From NCBI GenBank assembly GCA_009781635.1, contig WQXU01000001.1:1-64000 (forward strand): a stretch of 64,000 nt of DNA, written 5' to 3'. The notes under the pieces are model-generated. The model saw only the letters and a program-made list of their open reading frames with translations, made no database searches and was not told where the DNA came from. Positions 6,082 to 14,995 of the stretch are shown here, in pieces. The position numbers and the translations under genes are program-made. Source of the DNA: Treponema sp. (lineage in GTDB: Bacteria > Spirochaetota > Spirochaetia > Treponematales > Breznakiellaceae). Every line of letters begins with the position of its first letter. Position 1 is the stretch's first letter.

Positions 6082-6290
6082 TTTTGCGATCACGCTTTGG
6101 ATCTACCCCCACTCCCTAACCCCCACTCCCCAACCCCCGAACCAAAACCCCTACTCCCCCCTAACCCCTAACCCCTATTCCCCACTCCCCAACTCCCGAA
6201 CCCAAACCCCTACTCCCCCCTAACCCCCATCCCCCACTCCCCACCCCCCGAACCCCCAAACCCTATTCCCCATCCCCCACCCCCCATGCT
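6082..6290. repeat. GCGATCACGCTT core plus C-rich minisatellite, copy B
   Basis: The core GCATTTTGCGATCACGCTTT is followed by about three degenerate units of 50-58 bp beginning CCCCACTCCCCAAC(C/T)CCCGAACC, near 6121, 6180 and 6232, each continuing AAACCCCTACTCCCCCC or a variant. The - strand has many runs of three or more G and could form G-quadruplexes. It ends about 12 bases before the alaS start, so it occupies the alaS promoter region. Confidence 0.65.
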
Positions 6291-6301
6291 AACATGCCAC
6301 C

Positions 6302-8131
6302 ATGAATGTCTTAACAGCTTGCGAGCTTCGCAGCAAATACATCAATTTTTTTGTTTCCAAAAACCATGCGCAGATACAGGGTAAATCTCTCCTGCCTGAA
6401 AACGACCCTACAGTGCTTTTTACAACCGCGGGTATGCATCCATTGGTTCCCTATCTTTTAGGAGAGGAGCACCCGGCAGGCAAGAGGCTTGTAAACTTTC
6501 AAAAGTGTATCCGCACAGGAGATATAGACAGCGTGGGAGACAAAAGCCATCTTACCTTTTTTGAAATGCTTGGCAACTGGTCGTTAGGGGATTACTTTAA
6601 AGAAGAAGCCATTAAAATGAGTTTTGAGTTTTTAACATCCCCGCAATGGCTTAATATCCCGCTTGAAAAATTGGGAATAACTGTTTTTCAGGGCGAAGGA
6701 AATATTCCCAAAGATGATGAGTCTGCTGCAATCTGGAAAAGCTTAGGTATAAGCGAGAATCGCATTTCCTATCTTCCCCGCGAAGACAACTTTTGGGGCC
6801 CTGCCGGCGCTACAGGTCCCTGCGGTCCTGACTCGGAAATGTTTTATTACACAGGGGATGCTCCATGCAGCGCCGATTGTAAACCCGGCTGCTCCTGCAA
6901 TAACTGGCTTGAAATCTGGAACGATGTTTTCATGCAGTACAATAAAAACGCAGATGGTGAATACGAAGCTCTCAAACGCAAGTGCGTCGATACAGGCATG
7001 GGTATAGAAAGAACCGTAACTGTGCTTAACGGAAAATCAAGCGTTTATGACACAGTTATTTTTCAGCCAATCATTGCCGCGATAGAAAATGCTTCGCTCT
7101 GCAAGTACACAGGAAGCGATAATATTGATACCGATCGTTCCATCAGAATTATTGCAGATCACATACGCTCTGCTGTTTTTATCCTCGGCGATCCAAAAGC
7201 TGTAAGTCCTTCCAATGTAGGGGCAGGTTATGTTCTTCGCCGCCTTATCCGCCGGGCTGTGCGGCACGGAAAAAAACTTTTAAAATCTTCATCGGGCGAA
7301 GGGATAAACCTTTCTGTAATTGCCCGTGTTGTAATTGATAATTTTAAGGAGACATATCCTGAGCTTGAGGAAAACATCTCTTTTATAATAAACGAACTGG
7401 ATAAGGAAGAAGCGAAATTTATGGAAACCCTGCAAAAGGGAGAGCACGAATTTGAAAAACTTCTTCCCAATCTGCTTAAAGACCCAAGAAAAATCATGTC
7501 CGGCCGCCTTGCCTTCAAACTTTATGACACCTACGGTTTTCCCATCGAATTAACAGAAGAACTTGCATCTGAATCCGGCATGAGCGTAAACAAGGACGAG
7601 TTCGACGAGGCCTTTAAAAAACATCAGGAGCTTTCGCGCTCCCAGAGCGGACAGTCTTTTAAGGGAGGTCTTGGCGATCAGGGAGAAATGGCTGTTAAAT
7701 ACCACAGCGCAACCCACCTTTTACACAAGGCCTTAAAGATGATTCTGGGAGACAAGGCAGCGCAGAAGGGCAGCAATATCACGGCTGAACGCCTTCGCTT
7801 TGACTTTATTCTGGACAGAGCAATGACAGCGGATGAAATTAAAAAGACAGAGGATATTGTAAACGAGCAGATAAAAAAAGACCTTCCCATCTTTATGGAA
7901 ACAATGAGCATAGAAGATGCAAAAGCAGCAGGGGCTATTGCCCTTTTCGGCGAAAAATATGAATCCATGGTAAAAGTCTATACAGTGGGTAATTCAAACG
8001 AAGATTTTTTTGCAAAGGAAGTCTGCGGCGGTCCTCATGCAGAACGCACAGGCGCTCTTGGGATATTCAAAATACAAAAAGAACAGTCATCATCGGCGGG
8101 AGTACGCAGGATAAGAGCTGTTTTAGAATAG
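6302..8131 (+). CDS. alaS: Alanyl-tRNA synthetase, short spirochaete form
   Basis: Charges tRNA-Ala with alanine in the cytoplasm. At 609 residues it is much shorter than the usual 850-880. The N-terminal class II catalytic core is complete (LRSKYINFFVSKNHAQI, TAGMHPLVPYL, GDKSHLTFFEMLGNWSLGDYFKEEAI, WNDVFMQYN, DTGMGIERT). The editing domain follows, with HSATHLLHKAL near residue 467 and CGGPHAERTGALG near 573. The protein stops after the editing domain, lacking the C-terminal oligomerisation (C-Ala/DHHA1) domain, as in treponemes. There is no Shine-Dalgarno; a TAACAT hexamer sits 6 bases before ATG. It opens the housekeeping region and lies beside the C-rich repeat. Confidence 0.97.
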   Translation: MNVLTACELRSKYINFFVSKNHAQIQGKSLLPENDPTVLFTTAGMHPLVPYLLGEEHPAGKRLVNFQKCIRTGDIDSVGDKSHLTFFEMLGNWSLGDYFKEEAIKMSFEFLTSPQWLNIPLEKLGITVFQGEGNIPKDDESAAIWKSLGISENRISYLPREDNFWGPAGATGPCGPDSEMFYYTGDAPCSADCKPGCSCNNWLEIWNDVFMQYNKNADGEYEALKRKCVDTGMGIERTVTVLNGKSSVYDTVIFQPIIAAIENASLCKYTGSDNIDTDRSIRIIADHIRSAVFILGDPKAVSPSNVGAGYVLRRLIRRAVRHGKKLLKSSSGEGINLSVIARVVIDNFKETYPELEENISFIINELDKEEAKFMETLQKGEHEFEKLLPNLLKDPRKIMSGRLAFKLYDTYGFPIELTEELASESGMSVNKDEFDEAFKKHQELSRSQSGQSFKGGLGDQGEMAVKYHSATHLLHKALKMILGDKAAQKGSNITAERLRFDFILDRAMTADEIKKTEDIVNEQIKKDLPIFMETMSIEDAKAAGAIALFGEKYESMVKVYTVGNSNEDFFAKEVCGGPHAERTGALGIFKIQKEQSSSAGVRRIRAVLE

Positions 8132-8189
8132 TAACTAGCAACTAGCCTTTATTGTTTATTTTATGATAGATTAAAACAGAGGAAGAATT

Positions 8190-9230
8190 ATGAAACGATT
8201 ATTATTTGTTTTCTTGGGGCTGTTGATGTCATTGCCTGTCTTTTCACAGGCCGGTTTACAGCCCGCGGCGACAGTCAATCTTACAAGAACAGAAGCCATC
8301 ACTGTGGGGCAGCTTCGCACCGAAGTTGAGCGCATGGAAAGAGGTACAGGCCGCACTTTAACTCATTCTGAACGCCTTCAGTTGCTGGATGTAATGATAA
8401 ACGAACGCCTTGTCCTGCAGGCCGCAGAACGCGACAGGATCATGATAACAGATAACGAAGTAAATAACCAAATCCAGGATCTTCGCACCGGTATGGCCCA
8501 GCAGCTTGGCCGTCAGCCGACAGACGCGGAGTTCGCCCAGGCTGTCATGAATGAAAGCGGCCTTGATGTTCCGGCTTTCAGGGATCAATTTCGCAGGCAA
8601 ATGATTGTTCAGAAATATCTTATTTCCAAAAAGGGGCATCTTATAGAAGCTGTGCGCATCCCTACGGAAGAAGAAATCGCCGCTGAGTATACTCTTTTAA
8701 GAAGTGATCTTGTCCGCCCGGATACAATCCGTTTTTCAATGATTCAGGTTCCCTACGGCCCTGATGCCGCTTCAAGAACAAGAGCCAGAACCCTTGCAGA
8801 ATCTCTTGTAAGGGAAATTAATAATGATCCTTCAAAATTTGACGAAGTCGCTTCGCGCAGTGTTGCGCCTAACTCCGGTTTTCAGGCCGGGGACGCAGGA
8901 TACCTTCCGCGAAATCAGGAAGCAAGGCAGGTTGTAGGACAGACCTTTATTGATACTGCTTTTAGTTTAAGGCAGGGACAGGTTTCCCGTATGATAGAAG
9001 GCGTACAGGGTTTTCAGATTATTAAAGTAACGGAAAATTACGCATCAAGGCAGCTTGATTTAACCGATATATTGCAGCTTGGCACAAGGTTTACGGTAAG
9101 AGACTACATAGGACAGCTTATGTTAAATCAAAGACAGCAAGCTGCATTGGCGCAGGCAAGCCAGGAACTTGTTACAGAATTAAGAGCAGGCAGAACATTC
9201 CAGGTTTTTGAAAATAACATAAGATGGTGA
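8190..9230 (+). CDS. SurA/PrsA-like peptidyl-prolyl isomerase, exported
   Basis: A 346-residue exported folding factor. The signal peptide is MKRLLFVFLGLLMSLPVFSQA. Residues about 30-170 form the SurA N-like chaperone domain (LLDVMINERLVLQAAERDRIMITDNEVNNQI, then FRRQMIVQKYL). A parvulin-type rotamase follows at about 180-290 (IRFSMIQVPYG..., FDEVASRSVAPNSGFQAGDAGYLPR, FSLRQGQVSRMIEGVQGFQIIKV). It should assist periplasmic and outer-membrane protein folding. SD AGGAAG precedes the ATG. It lies between alaS and nusB, an order I recall from treponemes. Confidence 0.9.
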   Translation: MKRLLFVFLGLLMSLPVFSQAGLQPAATVNLTRTEAITVGQLRTEVERMERGTGRTLTHSERLQLLDVMINERLVLQAAERDRIMITDNEVNNQIQDLRTGMAQQLGRQPTDAEFAQAVMNESGLDVPAFRDQFRRQMIVQKYLISKKGHLIEAVRIPTEEEIAAEYTLLRSDLVRPDTIRFSMIQVPYGPDAASRTRARTLAESLVREINNDPSKFDEVASRSVAPNSGFQAGDAGYLPRNQEARQVVGQTFIDTAFSLRQGQVSRMIEGVQGFQIIKVTENYASRQLDLTDILQLGTRFTVRDYIGQLMLNQRQQAALAQASQELVTELRAGRTFQVFENNIRW

Positions 9231-9231
9231 C

Positions 9232-9657
9232 ATGGCATCCAGGCGAAAGGGCCGCATTCTGGCATTTCAGGCTTTATATTTCTGGGAAGCATCCGGGAAT
9301 GTCTCTGTAGAAGAACTTTCAAGTTTCGCCTGGCTTGACGAAGAAAAATTAAAATCCCTTGATGAAAGCATGGCTTCTTTTTCCCGCATCTTAATTGCAG
9401 GGTCTTTGGAAAACATAAAAGACATCGATAAAATGATAAAATCTCATCTTGAAAATTGGGATATCTCGCGGCTTAACCGCGTAGACCTTGCAATCCTGCG
9501 CATTTCTGTCTATACGCTGATGTATCAAAAAGAAATTTCACCCTCCATTGTAATAGATGAAGCAATCGGCATTTGCAGGGAATACGGCGCGGATGATTCA
9601 TTTAAATTTATAAACGGCGTTCTTGACAGCATCCGCAAGACATTATCTTCCGGGTAG
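9232..9657 (+). CDS. nusB: Transcription antitermination factor NusB
   Basis: A 141-residue RNA-binding protein that, with NusE/S10, binds boxA in rRNA leaders for antitermination. Typical NusB sequence: RRKGRILAFQALYFWE at the N-terminus, an all-helical middle, then NRVDLAILRISVYTLMY and ISPSIVIDEAIGICREYGADDSFKFINGVLDSI. Full length. It starts one base after the isomerase stop, so it is co-transcribed and probably translationally coupled; the next gene follows within 5 bases. Confidence 0.95.
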   Translation: MASRRKGRILAFQALYFWEASGNVSVEELSSFAWLDEEKLKSLDESMASFSRILIAGSLENIKDIDKMIKSHLENWDISRLNRVDLAILRISVYTLMYQKEISPSIVIDEAIGICREYGADDSFKFINGVLDSIRKTLSSG

Positions 9658-9661
9658 AGCC

Positions 9662-11341
9662 ATGAAGTTTTTGCGCATAACATTAATTGCAGGTTTAATG
9701 CTTTTAATTTTATCTTCCGGTGTTTTAACTTTTTTTTATCTGCTTGAAAGAAGGGATTCTGCTGTAACAAGGCAGCAGGACAGTTTCAACCGTATAATGC
9801 GCGATTATGACGCTGGTTTTAATGATTTATTTTTTACAGAGAGGGAGTTTGATTATTTAAACAGCGAACTTGACAAACTGGAAAAAATGGCGATAAGCGT
9901 TGAATCCTGGCTTTCTGTTATAAAAAGACGCAGAACTCTTGCATCCCTTCACACTCCTTCTTCGGTTAATTACCGTAACACTGTAAAAAAGGCACTGGAA
10001 ACATATCCTTCATCCATGAGCATTGCAGCCATTGCATCGGCTGCTCTTGTAAAAAATGCCGCAATAAACAATGAGAGCGAAAATCATCTTCGCGCCCTGC
10101 TTCCTGTCATGACAGATAACTCATATGATGCTCTGCGCCTTAGCCTTCATGTTTTAATGGGAGATTTAAACGAACCGCAAAGGGCCTCCTTATTGTCTTC
10201 AAATCTTTCCCGCCTTGTTCTGGATTATCCGGAAAACAATTCAAATAAAAATACAAGCCTTGATGCTGCAAATATCAATATTGCTATTATAAAAACGCTT
10301 CGCTCTGATTACACAGGAGCAGCCTCCGATATTCAAAATCTAATAAACAGGGACTCCCCTCCCATAGAAATCCTGCGTTTTGCGGCGGAGTATCAATATG
10401 ATTTTGGAAACCTCCAGCGCAGCGCCGAAATTTTTTCATTTATAAATGACAGGGCATCAATGATTAGGCAGGCTGACGCTCTGTATCTTGCAGGATACAC
10501 AGAAATTGCAAGGGCAATCTGGAGCATGCTTGCGGACTCTCAGGACTTTGAAGAAAATATGATAAATGCGGCAAGTCTTTATAACCTTGCCCTCACATCA
10601 ATAGATACAGAAGAAAAAAGCGCATTCCTTGAAAGACTTGTGAATATGGAAAACGAGTCTGAAAATTCAGCATCTTTAAACGCAATTAAATTCGGCCTTA
10701 TACTCTACAGCCGACTTCTTGATTATGAATCTGCGCTTTTTCTGCTTCAGAATAATGCAAGCTTTCCTGCAAAGGATTTTCCGTATATCGATTTGGAAAT
10801 CTGTAAACGCCATATTCAAAGTTTAATTCTGGGAAGGCAAATTGCAGAGACATGGCTTCTTCTTGACAGGCATGAAAAAAATGAGGATTTATACAAGTGG
10901 GCAGCCTGGCATTTCTTCTTTCAAAGGGATTTTACAGAAACAAAAATTTTACTAGATCGCATGGAAGCAATGCAGTTTGATTCACGCTGGTTTGAGATAT
11001 ACAGGGTAATTCAATTAATGATCGAAGGGGAACTTGACAGGGCACAAGATATATTAAGAGCAGTCCCAAAAGAGGATGCATCCTGGGTAACACATGCAAA
11101 TTTGGGATTAATCCTTGAAAGCAGAAGAACCCCTGTCCGCGCTATTGACCAGTACGAACATGCGATTGCCCTTTTAATGCATGATTCAGGCTTTAAAACG
11201 GCAGCCAGATTGCAAACCCGCATCGCAAGGTGTTTTATTTCCATTAATCGTCCAATCGAAGCAAGGGATGCGCTTTTAAACGCCCTGGAATTAGACCCTG
11301 AAAACCAGAATGCCCGCTTTGAGCTTGACAGATTTTTTTGA
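9662..11341 (+). CDS. Membrane-anchored TPR-repeat protein
   Basis: A 559-residue protein with one N-terminal transmembrane segment (MKFLRITLIAGLMLLILSSGVLTFFYLL) and a long helical body facing the periplasm. The C-terminal third contains clear TPR units (ASWVTHANLGLILESRRTPVRAIDQYEHAIALL; AARLQTRIARCFISINRPIEARDALLNALELDPENQNARFEL). A longer frame from 9623 exists, but the start at 9662 sits 4 bases after the nusB stop and begins the membrane anchor. It probably scaffolds protein-protein contacts at the envelope; the partner is unknown. It belongs to the alaS-groES cluster. Confidence 0.8.
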   Translation: MKFLRITLIAGLMLLILSSGVLTFFYLLERRDSAVTRQQDSFNRIMRDYDAGFNDLFFTEREFDYLNSELDKLEKMAISVESWLSVIKRRRTLASLHTPSSVNYRNTVKKALETYPSSMSIAAIASAALVKNAAINNESENHLRALLPVMTDNSYDALRLSLHVLMGDLNEPQRASLLSSNLSRLVLDYPENNSNKNTSLDAANINIAIIKTLRSDYTGAASDIQNLINRDSPPIEILRFAAEYQYDFGNLQRSAEIFSFINDRASMIRQADALYLAGYTEIARAIWSMLADSQDFEENMINAASLYNLALTSIDTEEKSAFLERLVNMENESENSASLNAIKFGLILYSRLLDYESALFLLQNNASFPAKDFPYIDLEICKRHIQSLILGRQIAETWLLLDRHEKNEDLYKWAAWHFFFQRDFTETKILLDRMEAMQFDSRWFEIYRVIQLMIEGELDRAQDILRAVPKEDASWVTHANLGLILESRRTPVRAIDQYEHAIALLMHDSGFKTAARLQTRIARCFISINRPIEARDALLNALELDPENQNARFELDRFF

Positions 11342-11388
11342 TTTTTGTATATTACTGTCAATAATAATAAAATAGCAAGGAGATAAAT

Positions 11389-11661
11389 ATGAAAGTAAAG
11401 CCCCTGGCAGACCGTGTCATGGTTAAACTCGAGAAAAATGAGGCTAAAACAGCCGGAGGAATCATTATTCCCGATACAGCGCAGGAAAAAACACAAATTG
11501 GTACTGTTGTAGCAGTTGGACCGGGCACTGAAAAAATCACAATTACAGTGAAAAACGGCGACAGAATAATGTATGACAAATATGCAGGAACACAGATAAA
11601 AGTTGATGGTGAAGAACACCTGATTCTGAAAATGGCTGACGTTATTGCTATTGTTGAATAA
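11389..11661 (+). CDS. groES: Co-chaperonin GroES (Cpn10)
   Basis: A 90-residue lid of the GroEL chaperonin. It starts MKVKPLADRVMVKLEKNEAKTAGGIIIPDTAQEKTQIGTVVAVGPG, with the mobile loop TAGGIIIPD that contacts GroEL, and ends GEEHLILKMADVIAIVE. AAGGAG lies 7 bases before the ATG. groEL does not follow; separate groES and groEL loci are known in treponemes. The 47-nt gap upstream (TTTTTGTATATTACTG..., AT-rich) could hold a promoter. Confidence 0.97.
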   Translation: MKVKPLADRVMVKLEKNEAKTAGGIIIPDTAQEKTQIGTVVAVGPGTEKITITVKNGDRIMYDKYAGTQIKVDGEEHLILKMADVIAIVE

Positions 11662-12991
11662 ATACAAATATTTATTAATATTTTTAACTCTTGCCGTCCT
11701 CATCCTGTCATCATGTTCAAGGCTGGGGTATGGGGTACTGCTGTGGTCTGTTGATGATCCTCCGGTTGATTCCGGTACTGTCCTGCCTGTTTACATAAGG
11801 TCCAATATCGAAAAAATCTGGGTAGTGGGCCTTCCTGAACCGGTCAGGGCAAACAGGGATTATAAAATGGAAATCCCTCTTACCCAGCTTGAATTTATAG
11901 GAAGCAGGAGAAAGGCAGAAAGGTGGGCCTCTGATTTCAACGAGTATGCCCTTACCTATGCTGAAAATTTGCAGGACGGACTTCCCATCCGCGAAAATCC
12001 CGATAATAATTCAAGGCGCGTATACCGTCTGCGCCTTGGAGAAATAATTAAAGTCTTAAGCATGGCAGTAGGTATTCCTCCCATAAGCGCAACAGGCGAT
12101 CCGCTTCCCGGCTCATGGTACAGGGTAATGACACATGACGGCGTCATAGGTTTTTGCTTTTCCTACAGGTTAAAAATATTTAATCAGAATGAAAGCTCTG
12201 TGCAATCCGCATCCGATGCAACCGCGCATCTGCCTGATCCCGAGCTTGAAATGGTTTTATCAAAAACATGGTATACAGAATCATATTTACAGATGCTAAA
12301 TGCAAGGCGCTTTAATATTGAAGAGATGGAAAAAAAATACCGTTTTGATCCTGGTTATGAAACCGGTTTTGCAAGAATTATACTGCCCGATTTTGAAAGG
12401 CAGTTTTCATATGAACGAATAAGCCCCGCAGGAGAAAGCGCCTGGCATTTTGAAGGAGATGCATCGAACCTTCAAATGATACTTCGTAACAATACAATTC
12501 TTGCAGTTCAGTTTAATGAAGCAACAGGTACAACGCGGACTTTTAATTTTGTCTCCCTGCCTTCCGATATTGACGATATTGTCCTTCAGGAGAATGCGCG
12601 CAGAGAAAATCTTTTTATGGCAATTTACGATCAGGGGCCTGTATTTACAAGCAATAATTTCGGAACAATAACGCTTCTTCAAACAGGCGATTTTACATGG
12701 ACAGGGTATGAGCTTCTTGTCCCTCAGGTTATTCCCGGGGAAACAAAAGGAACAGGGCAAATCAAAATGGATCTGTATATTTCCCCGTCTTACGAAGATC
12801 GTTTTAACGGAGCTTTCACAATGCAGTTTAATGATATAAGAGCAAATAATACCATATGGTTTATGTACGGTATTGATGATCAGGGGCTGCGTCTTGAAAT
12901 TGTACCGGATTTCGGCATTGAAGGCGTAACCGTTATGCGAAGAGCCTCATCTCCTGTAGTCTTATACTTTTTCAGAGATTCACCCCAGTAA
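11645..12991 (+). CDS. Lipoprotein with SH3-like domain
   Basis: A 448-residue predicted lipoprotein. It begins at a TTG (11645 or the in-frame TTGs at 11651/11654) inside the end of groES, followed by a hydrophobic stretch and the lipobox LILSSC. Residues about 100-190 resemble a bacterial SH3 domain (YAENLQDGLPIRENPDNNSRRVYRLRLGEIIKVLSM..., GSWYRVMTHDGVIGFCFSYRLKIF). The C-terminal 230 residues are beta-rich. Likely outer- or inner-membrane anchored in the periplasm; SH3-like domains often bind peptidoglycan or peptides. No Shine-Dalgarno is evident, so it may depend on groES translation. Exact start uncertain. Confidence 0.8.
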   Translation: MLLLNKYKYLLIFLTLAVLILSSCSRLGYGVLLWSVDDPPVDSGTVLPVYIRSNIEKIWVVGLPEPVRANRDYKMEIPLTQLEFIGSRRKAERWASDFNEYALTYAENLQDGLPIRENPDNNSRRVYRLRLGEIIKVLSMAVGIPPISATGDPLPGSWYRVMTHDGVIGFCFSYRLKIFNQNESSVQSASDATAHLPDPELEMVLSKTWYTESYLQMLNARRFNIEEMEKKYRFDPGYETGFARIILPDFERQFSYERISPAGESAWHFEGDASNLQMILRNNTILAVQFNEATGTTRTFNFVSLPSDIDDIVLQENARRENLFMAIYDQGPVFTSNNFGTITLLQTGDFTWTGYELLVPQVIPGETKGTGQIKMDLYISPSYEDRFNGAFTMQFNDIRANNTIWFMYGIDDQGLRLEIVPDFGIEGVTVMRRASSPVVLYFFRDSPQ

Positions 12992-12993
12992 CA

Positions 12994-14952
12994 ATGTCTT
13001 TTGTGCAATTTTCCAAAGTCAATCTTGCTTTCGCAGACAGAGACATACTTAAAAATGTGTCTCTTCGCCTTGCATCAGGTTCACGTTCCTGCCTTACAGG
13101 CGCAAACGGCAGCGGCAAATCGACACTAATGAAAATAATCGCAGGCAAAATGAACTGGGACAGCGGGGAACGCGCGGTTCAAAAGGATACTCGCATCTGT
13201 TATCTGCCGCAGTCAGGCATTGTACACCGCGGAAAAACACTGCGGCAGGAAGTTGAAACAGCATATGCCTTTGTACATAACCTGCTGGAATGCCTTGAAA
13301 AAAAAGGATCATTACTTGAAAAGTCAGAAGAAGACGGAGCATCTTTAAAAGTTTTAATCGAAGAGCATCACAGTCTGCAGGAGCAAATTGAAAACACAGG
13401 CTATTACAGAAGGGAAGCTGAAATTTCTTCTGTGCTTTACGGCCTTGGTTTTTCCTCAGGTGATACTGAACGCAATACAGGAGAGTTTTCCGGCGGCTGG
13501 CAGATGCGTATAGCTCTTGCAAAAGCGCTTCTGGAAAAACCTGACATCCTGCTGCTTGATGAGCCGACAAATTATCTTGACATAGAAGCAAGATCGTGGC
13601 TTGAAGACTATTTAAATAAATTCCAGGGCGGCTATCTTCTGGTTTCGCATGATAAATATTTTCTTGATGTCTGCGTTAATGAAGTTTATGAACTTTTTAA
13701 CGGCAATTTAAAGCGTTATGCGGGAAATTACAGTTCTTACAAAGAAACGCGCCAGGTTGAACTTGAAAGCCTTATAAAAAAATATGCCGAACAAAATGAA
13801 GAAATTGAAAAAACGCAAGCTCTTATCCGCAGGTTCAGATACAAGGCAAGCAAGGCTTCCTTTGCCCAGGAACTTGTAAAACGCCTTGAAAAAATGGAAC
13901 GCATAGAAATACCGGCAAGCTTTAAAAAGATAAATATAAATTTCCCTCCTGCGCCGCATTGCGGCAATATAGCCCTGACTCTTAATTGCATTACAAAAAG
14001 CTATGGAAATCATCATGTTTTAAATGCACTGGATCTCTGTCTTGATGCAGGAGAAAGACTTGTTGTCGCAGGCCCGAACGGAGCGGGAAAATCTACCCTT
14101 CTGCGTATTATTGCAGGAGAAGACAGTGATTTTAAGGGGGATGTAAAATTTGGTACAGGCGTTAAAATGGGTTATTTTTCTCAGGATGCGGCGGAAGCAA
14201 TGCAATCTTCAAAAACTGTACTTGATTTTATTGAAGAAGATGCGCCTTTATCTTTAATTCCCAAAATTCGGGATATGCTCGGCGCATTTTTATTTTCCGG
14301 GGACGATGTTTACAAAAGCGTCAGTGTGCTTTCCGGAGGTGAAAAAAGCCGCCTTGCTCTTTTAAAAATGCTTTTAAGACCTGTTAATCTTCTTGTTCTT
14401 GACGAGCCGACAAATCATCTTGACCTTTATTCCAAAGACATACTATTGGATGCGCTTAATAAATTTACAGGCACCATTATATTTGTCTCGCATGATCGCG
14501 CCTTCATGGAAGAACTTTCGACAAAAACATTTGAGTTAAGTATATCTGCTGTGTCTTATAAACTCTTTTACGGTAATTATGCCTATTATCTTGAAAGCGT
14601 AAAACCTGACGATTTACAGGAAAATAAAACGCATTGCCTTAAAAAGAGCAAACCTGCTTGTTCTCAGGATGCAAAGGAAATAAATAACGAACAAAGAAGG
14701 GTTTTAGACAAGCAGAAACAGGCTGCCTCGAGAAAACTGGAAAGACAGGAAGAAGCCATACTAAAAAAACTTGAAGAACTTGAAACCAAAAAAAATGAAC
14801 TTGAAAATGAACTTGCAGATCCTTTAGTTTATTCCAATGCGCAAAGAGCAAGAGATATAAAAAGGCAGCTTGATCTTTATTCATTGCATATAAGCGAACA
14901 AACTCAGTATTGGGAAAGCATTGCCCTGCAGCTGGAAGAACTTAAGAATTGA
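12994..14952 (+). CDS. ABC-F family ATPase (Uup/YheS-like)
   Basis: A 652-residue soluble protein with two ABC ATPase domains and no membrane segment. Domain 1 has GANGSGKST near residue 37, the signature FSGGWQMRIALAKALL and LLLDEPTNYLD. Domain 2 has GPNGAGKST near 363, LSGGEKSRLALLKMLL and LVLDEPTNHLD. The linker between them (about 235-310) is charged and helical, and a C-terminal coiled coil (about 555-650) follows. ABC-F proteins act on the ribosome (translation factors or antibiotic protection); Uup/YheS types have this C-terminal coiled coil. The specific subtype is not resolved. It starts 2 bases after the lipoprotein stop. Confidence 0.93.
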   Translation: MSFVQFSKVNLAFADRDILKNVSLRLASGSRSCLTGANGSGKSTLMKIIAGKMNWDSGERAVQKDTRICYLPQSGIVHRGKTLRQEVETAYAFVHNLLECLEKKGSLLEKSEEDGASLKVLIEEHHSLQEQIENTGYYRREAEISSVLYGLGFSSGDTERNTGEFSGGWQMRIALAKALLEKPDILLLDEPTNYLDIEARSWLEDYLNKFQGGYLLVSHDKYFLDVCVNEVYELFNGNLKRYAGNYSSYKETRQVELESLIKKYAEQNEEIEKTQALIRRFRYKASKASFAQELVKRLEKMERIEIPASFKKININFPPAPHCGNIALTLNCITKSYGNHHVLNALDLCLDAGERLVVAGPNGAGKSTLLRIIAGEDSDFKGDVKFGTGVKMGYFSQDAAEAMQSSKTVLDFIEEDAPLSLIPKIRDMLGAFLFSGDDVYKSVSVLSGGEKSRLALLKMLLRPVNLLVLDEPTNHLDLYSKDILLDALNKFTGTIIFVSHDRAFMEELSTKTFELSISAVSYKLFYGNYAYYLESVKPDDLQENKTHCLKKSKPACSQDAKEINNEQRRVLDKQKQAASRKLERQEEAILKKLEELETKKNELENELADPLVYSNAQRARDIKRQLDLYSLHISEQTQYWESIALQLEELKN

Positions 14953-14983
14953 AAAGCCCTAGCCCTTAATCAAAAAAAACTGA

Positions 14984-14989
14984 TATAAT
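14984..14989 (+). promoter_or_regulatory. TATAAT -10 element, 6 bases before galE ATG
   Basis: A perfect TATAAT is followed by AAACCT and the galE ATG at 14996. There is no Shine-Dalgarno and no good -35 at 17 bp. The geometry would give a leaderless mRNA. Confidence 0.35.
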
Positions 14990-14995
14990 AAACCT

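Noticed and set aside
6082-6290. CRISPR-like array
   Set aside because: Units are degenerate, contiguous and C-rich without regular spacers, and no cas genes are present.
11011-11703. 230-residue open frame on the - strand
   Set aside because: It covers the 3' end of the TPR gene and all of groES in antisense; composition is that of a shadow frame.
13094-13591. 165-residue open frame on the - strand
   Set aside because: Antisense to the ABC-F gene, no start signal, no domain.
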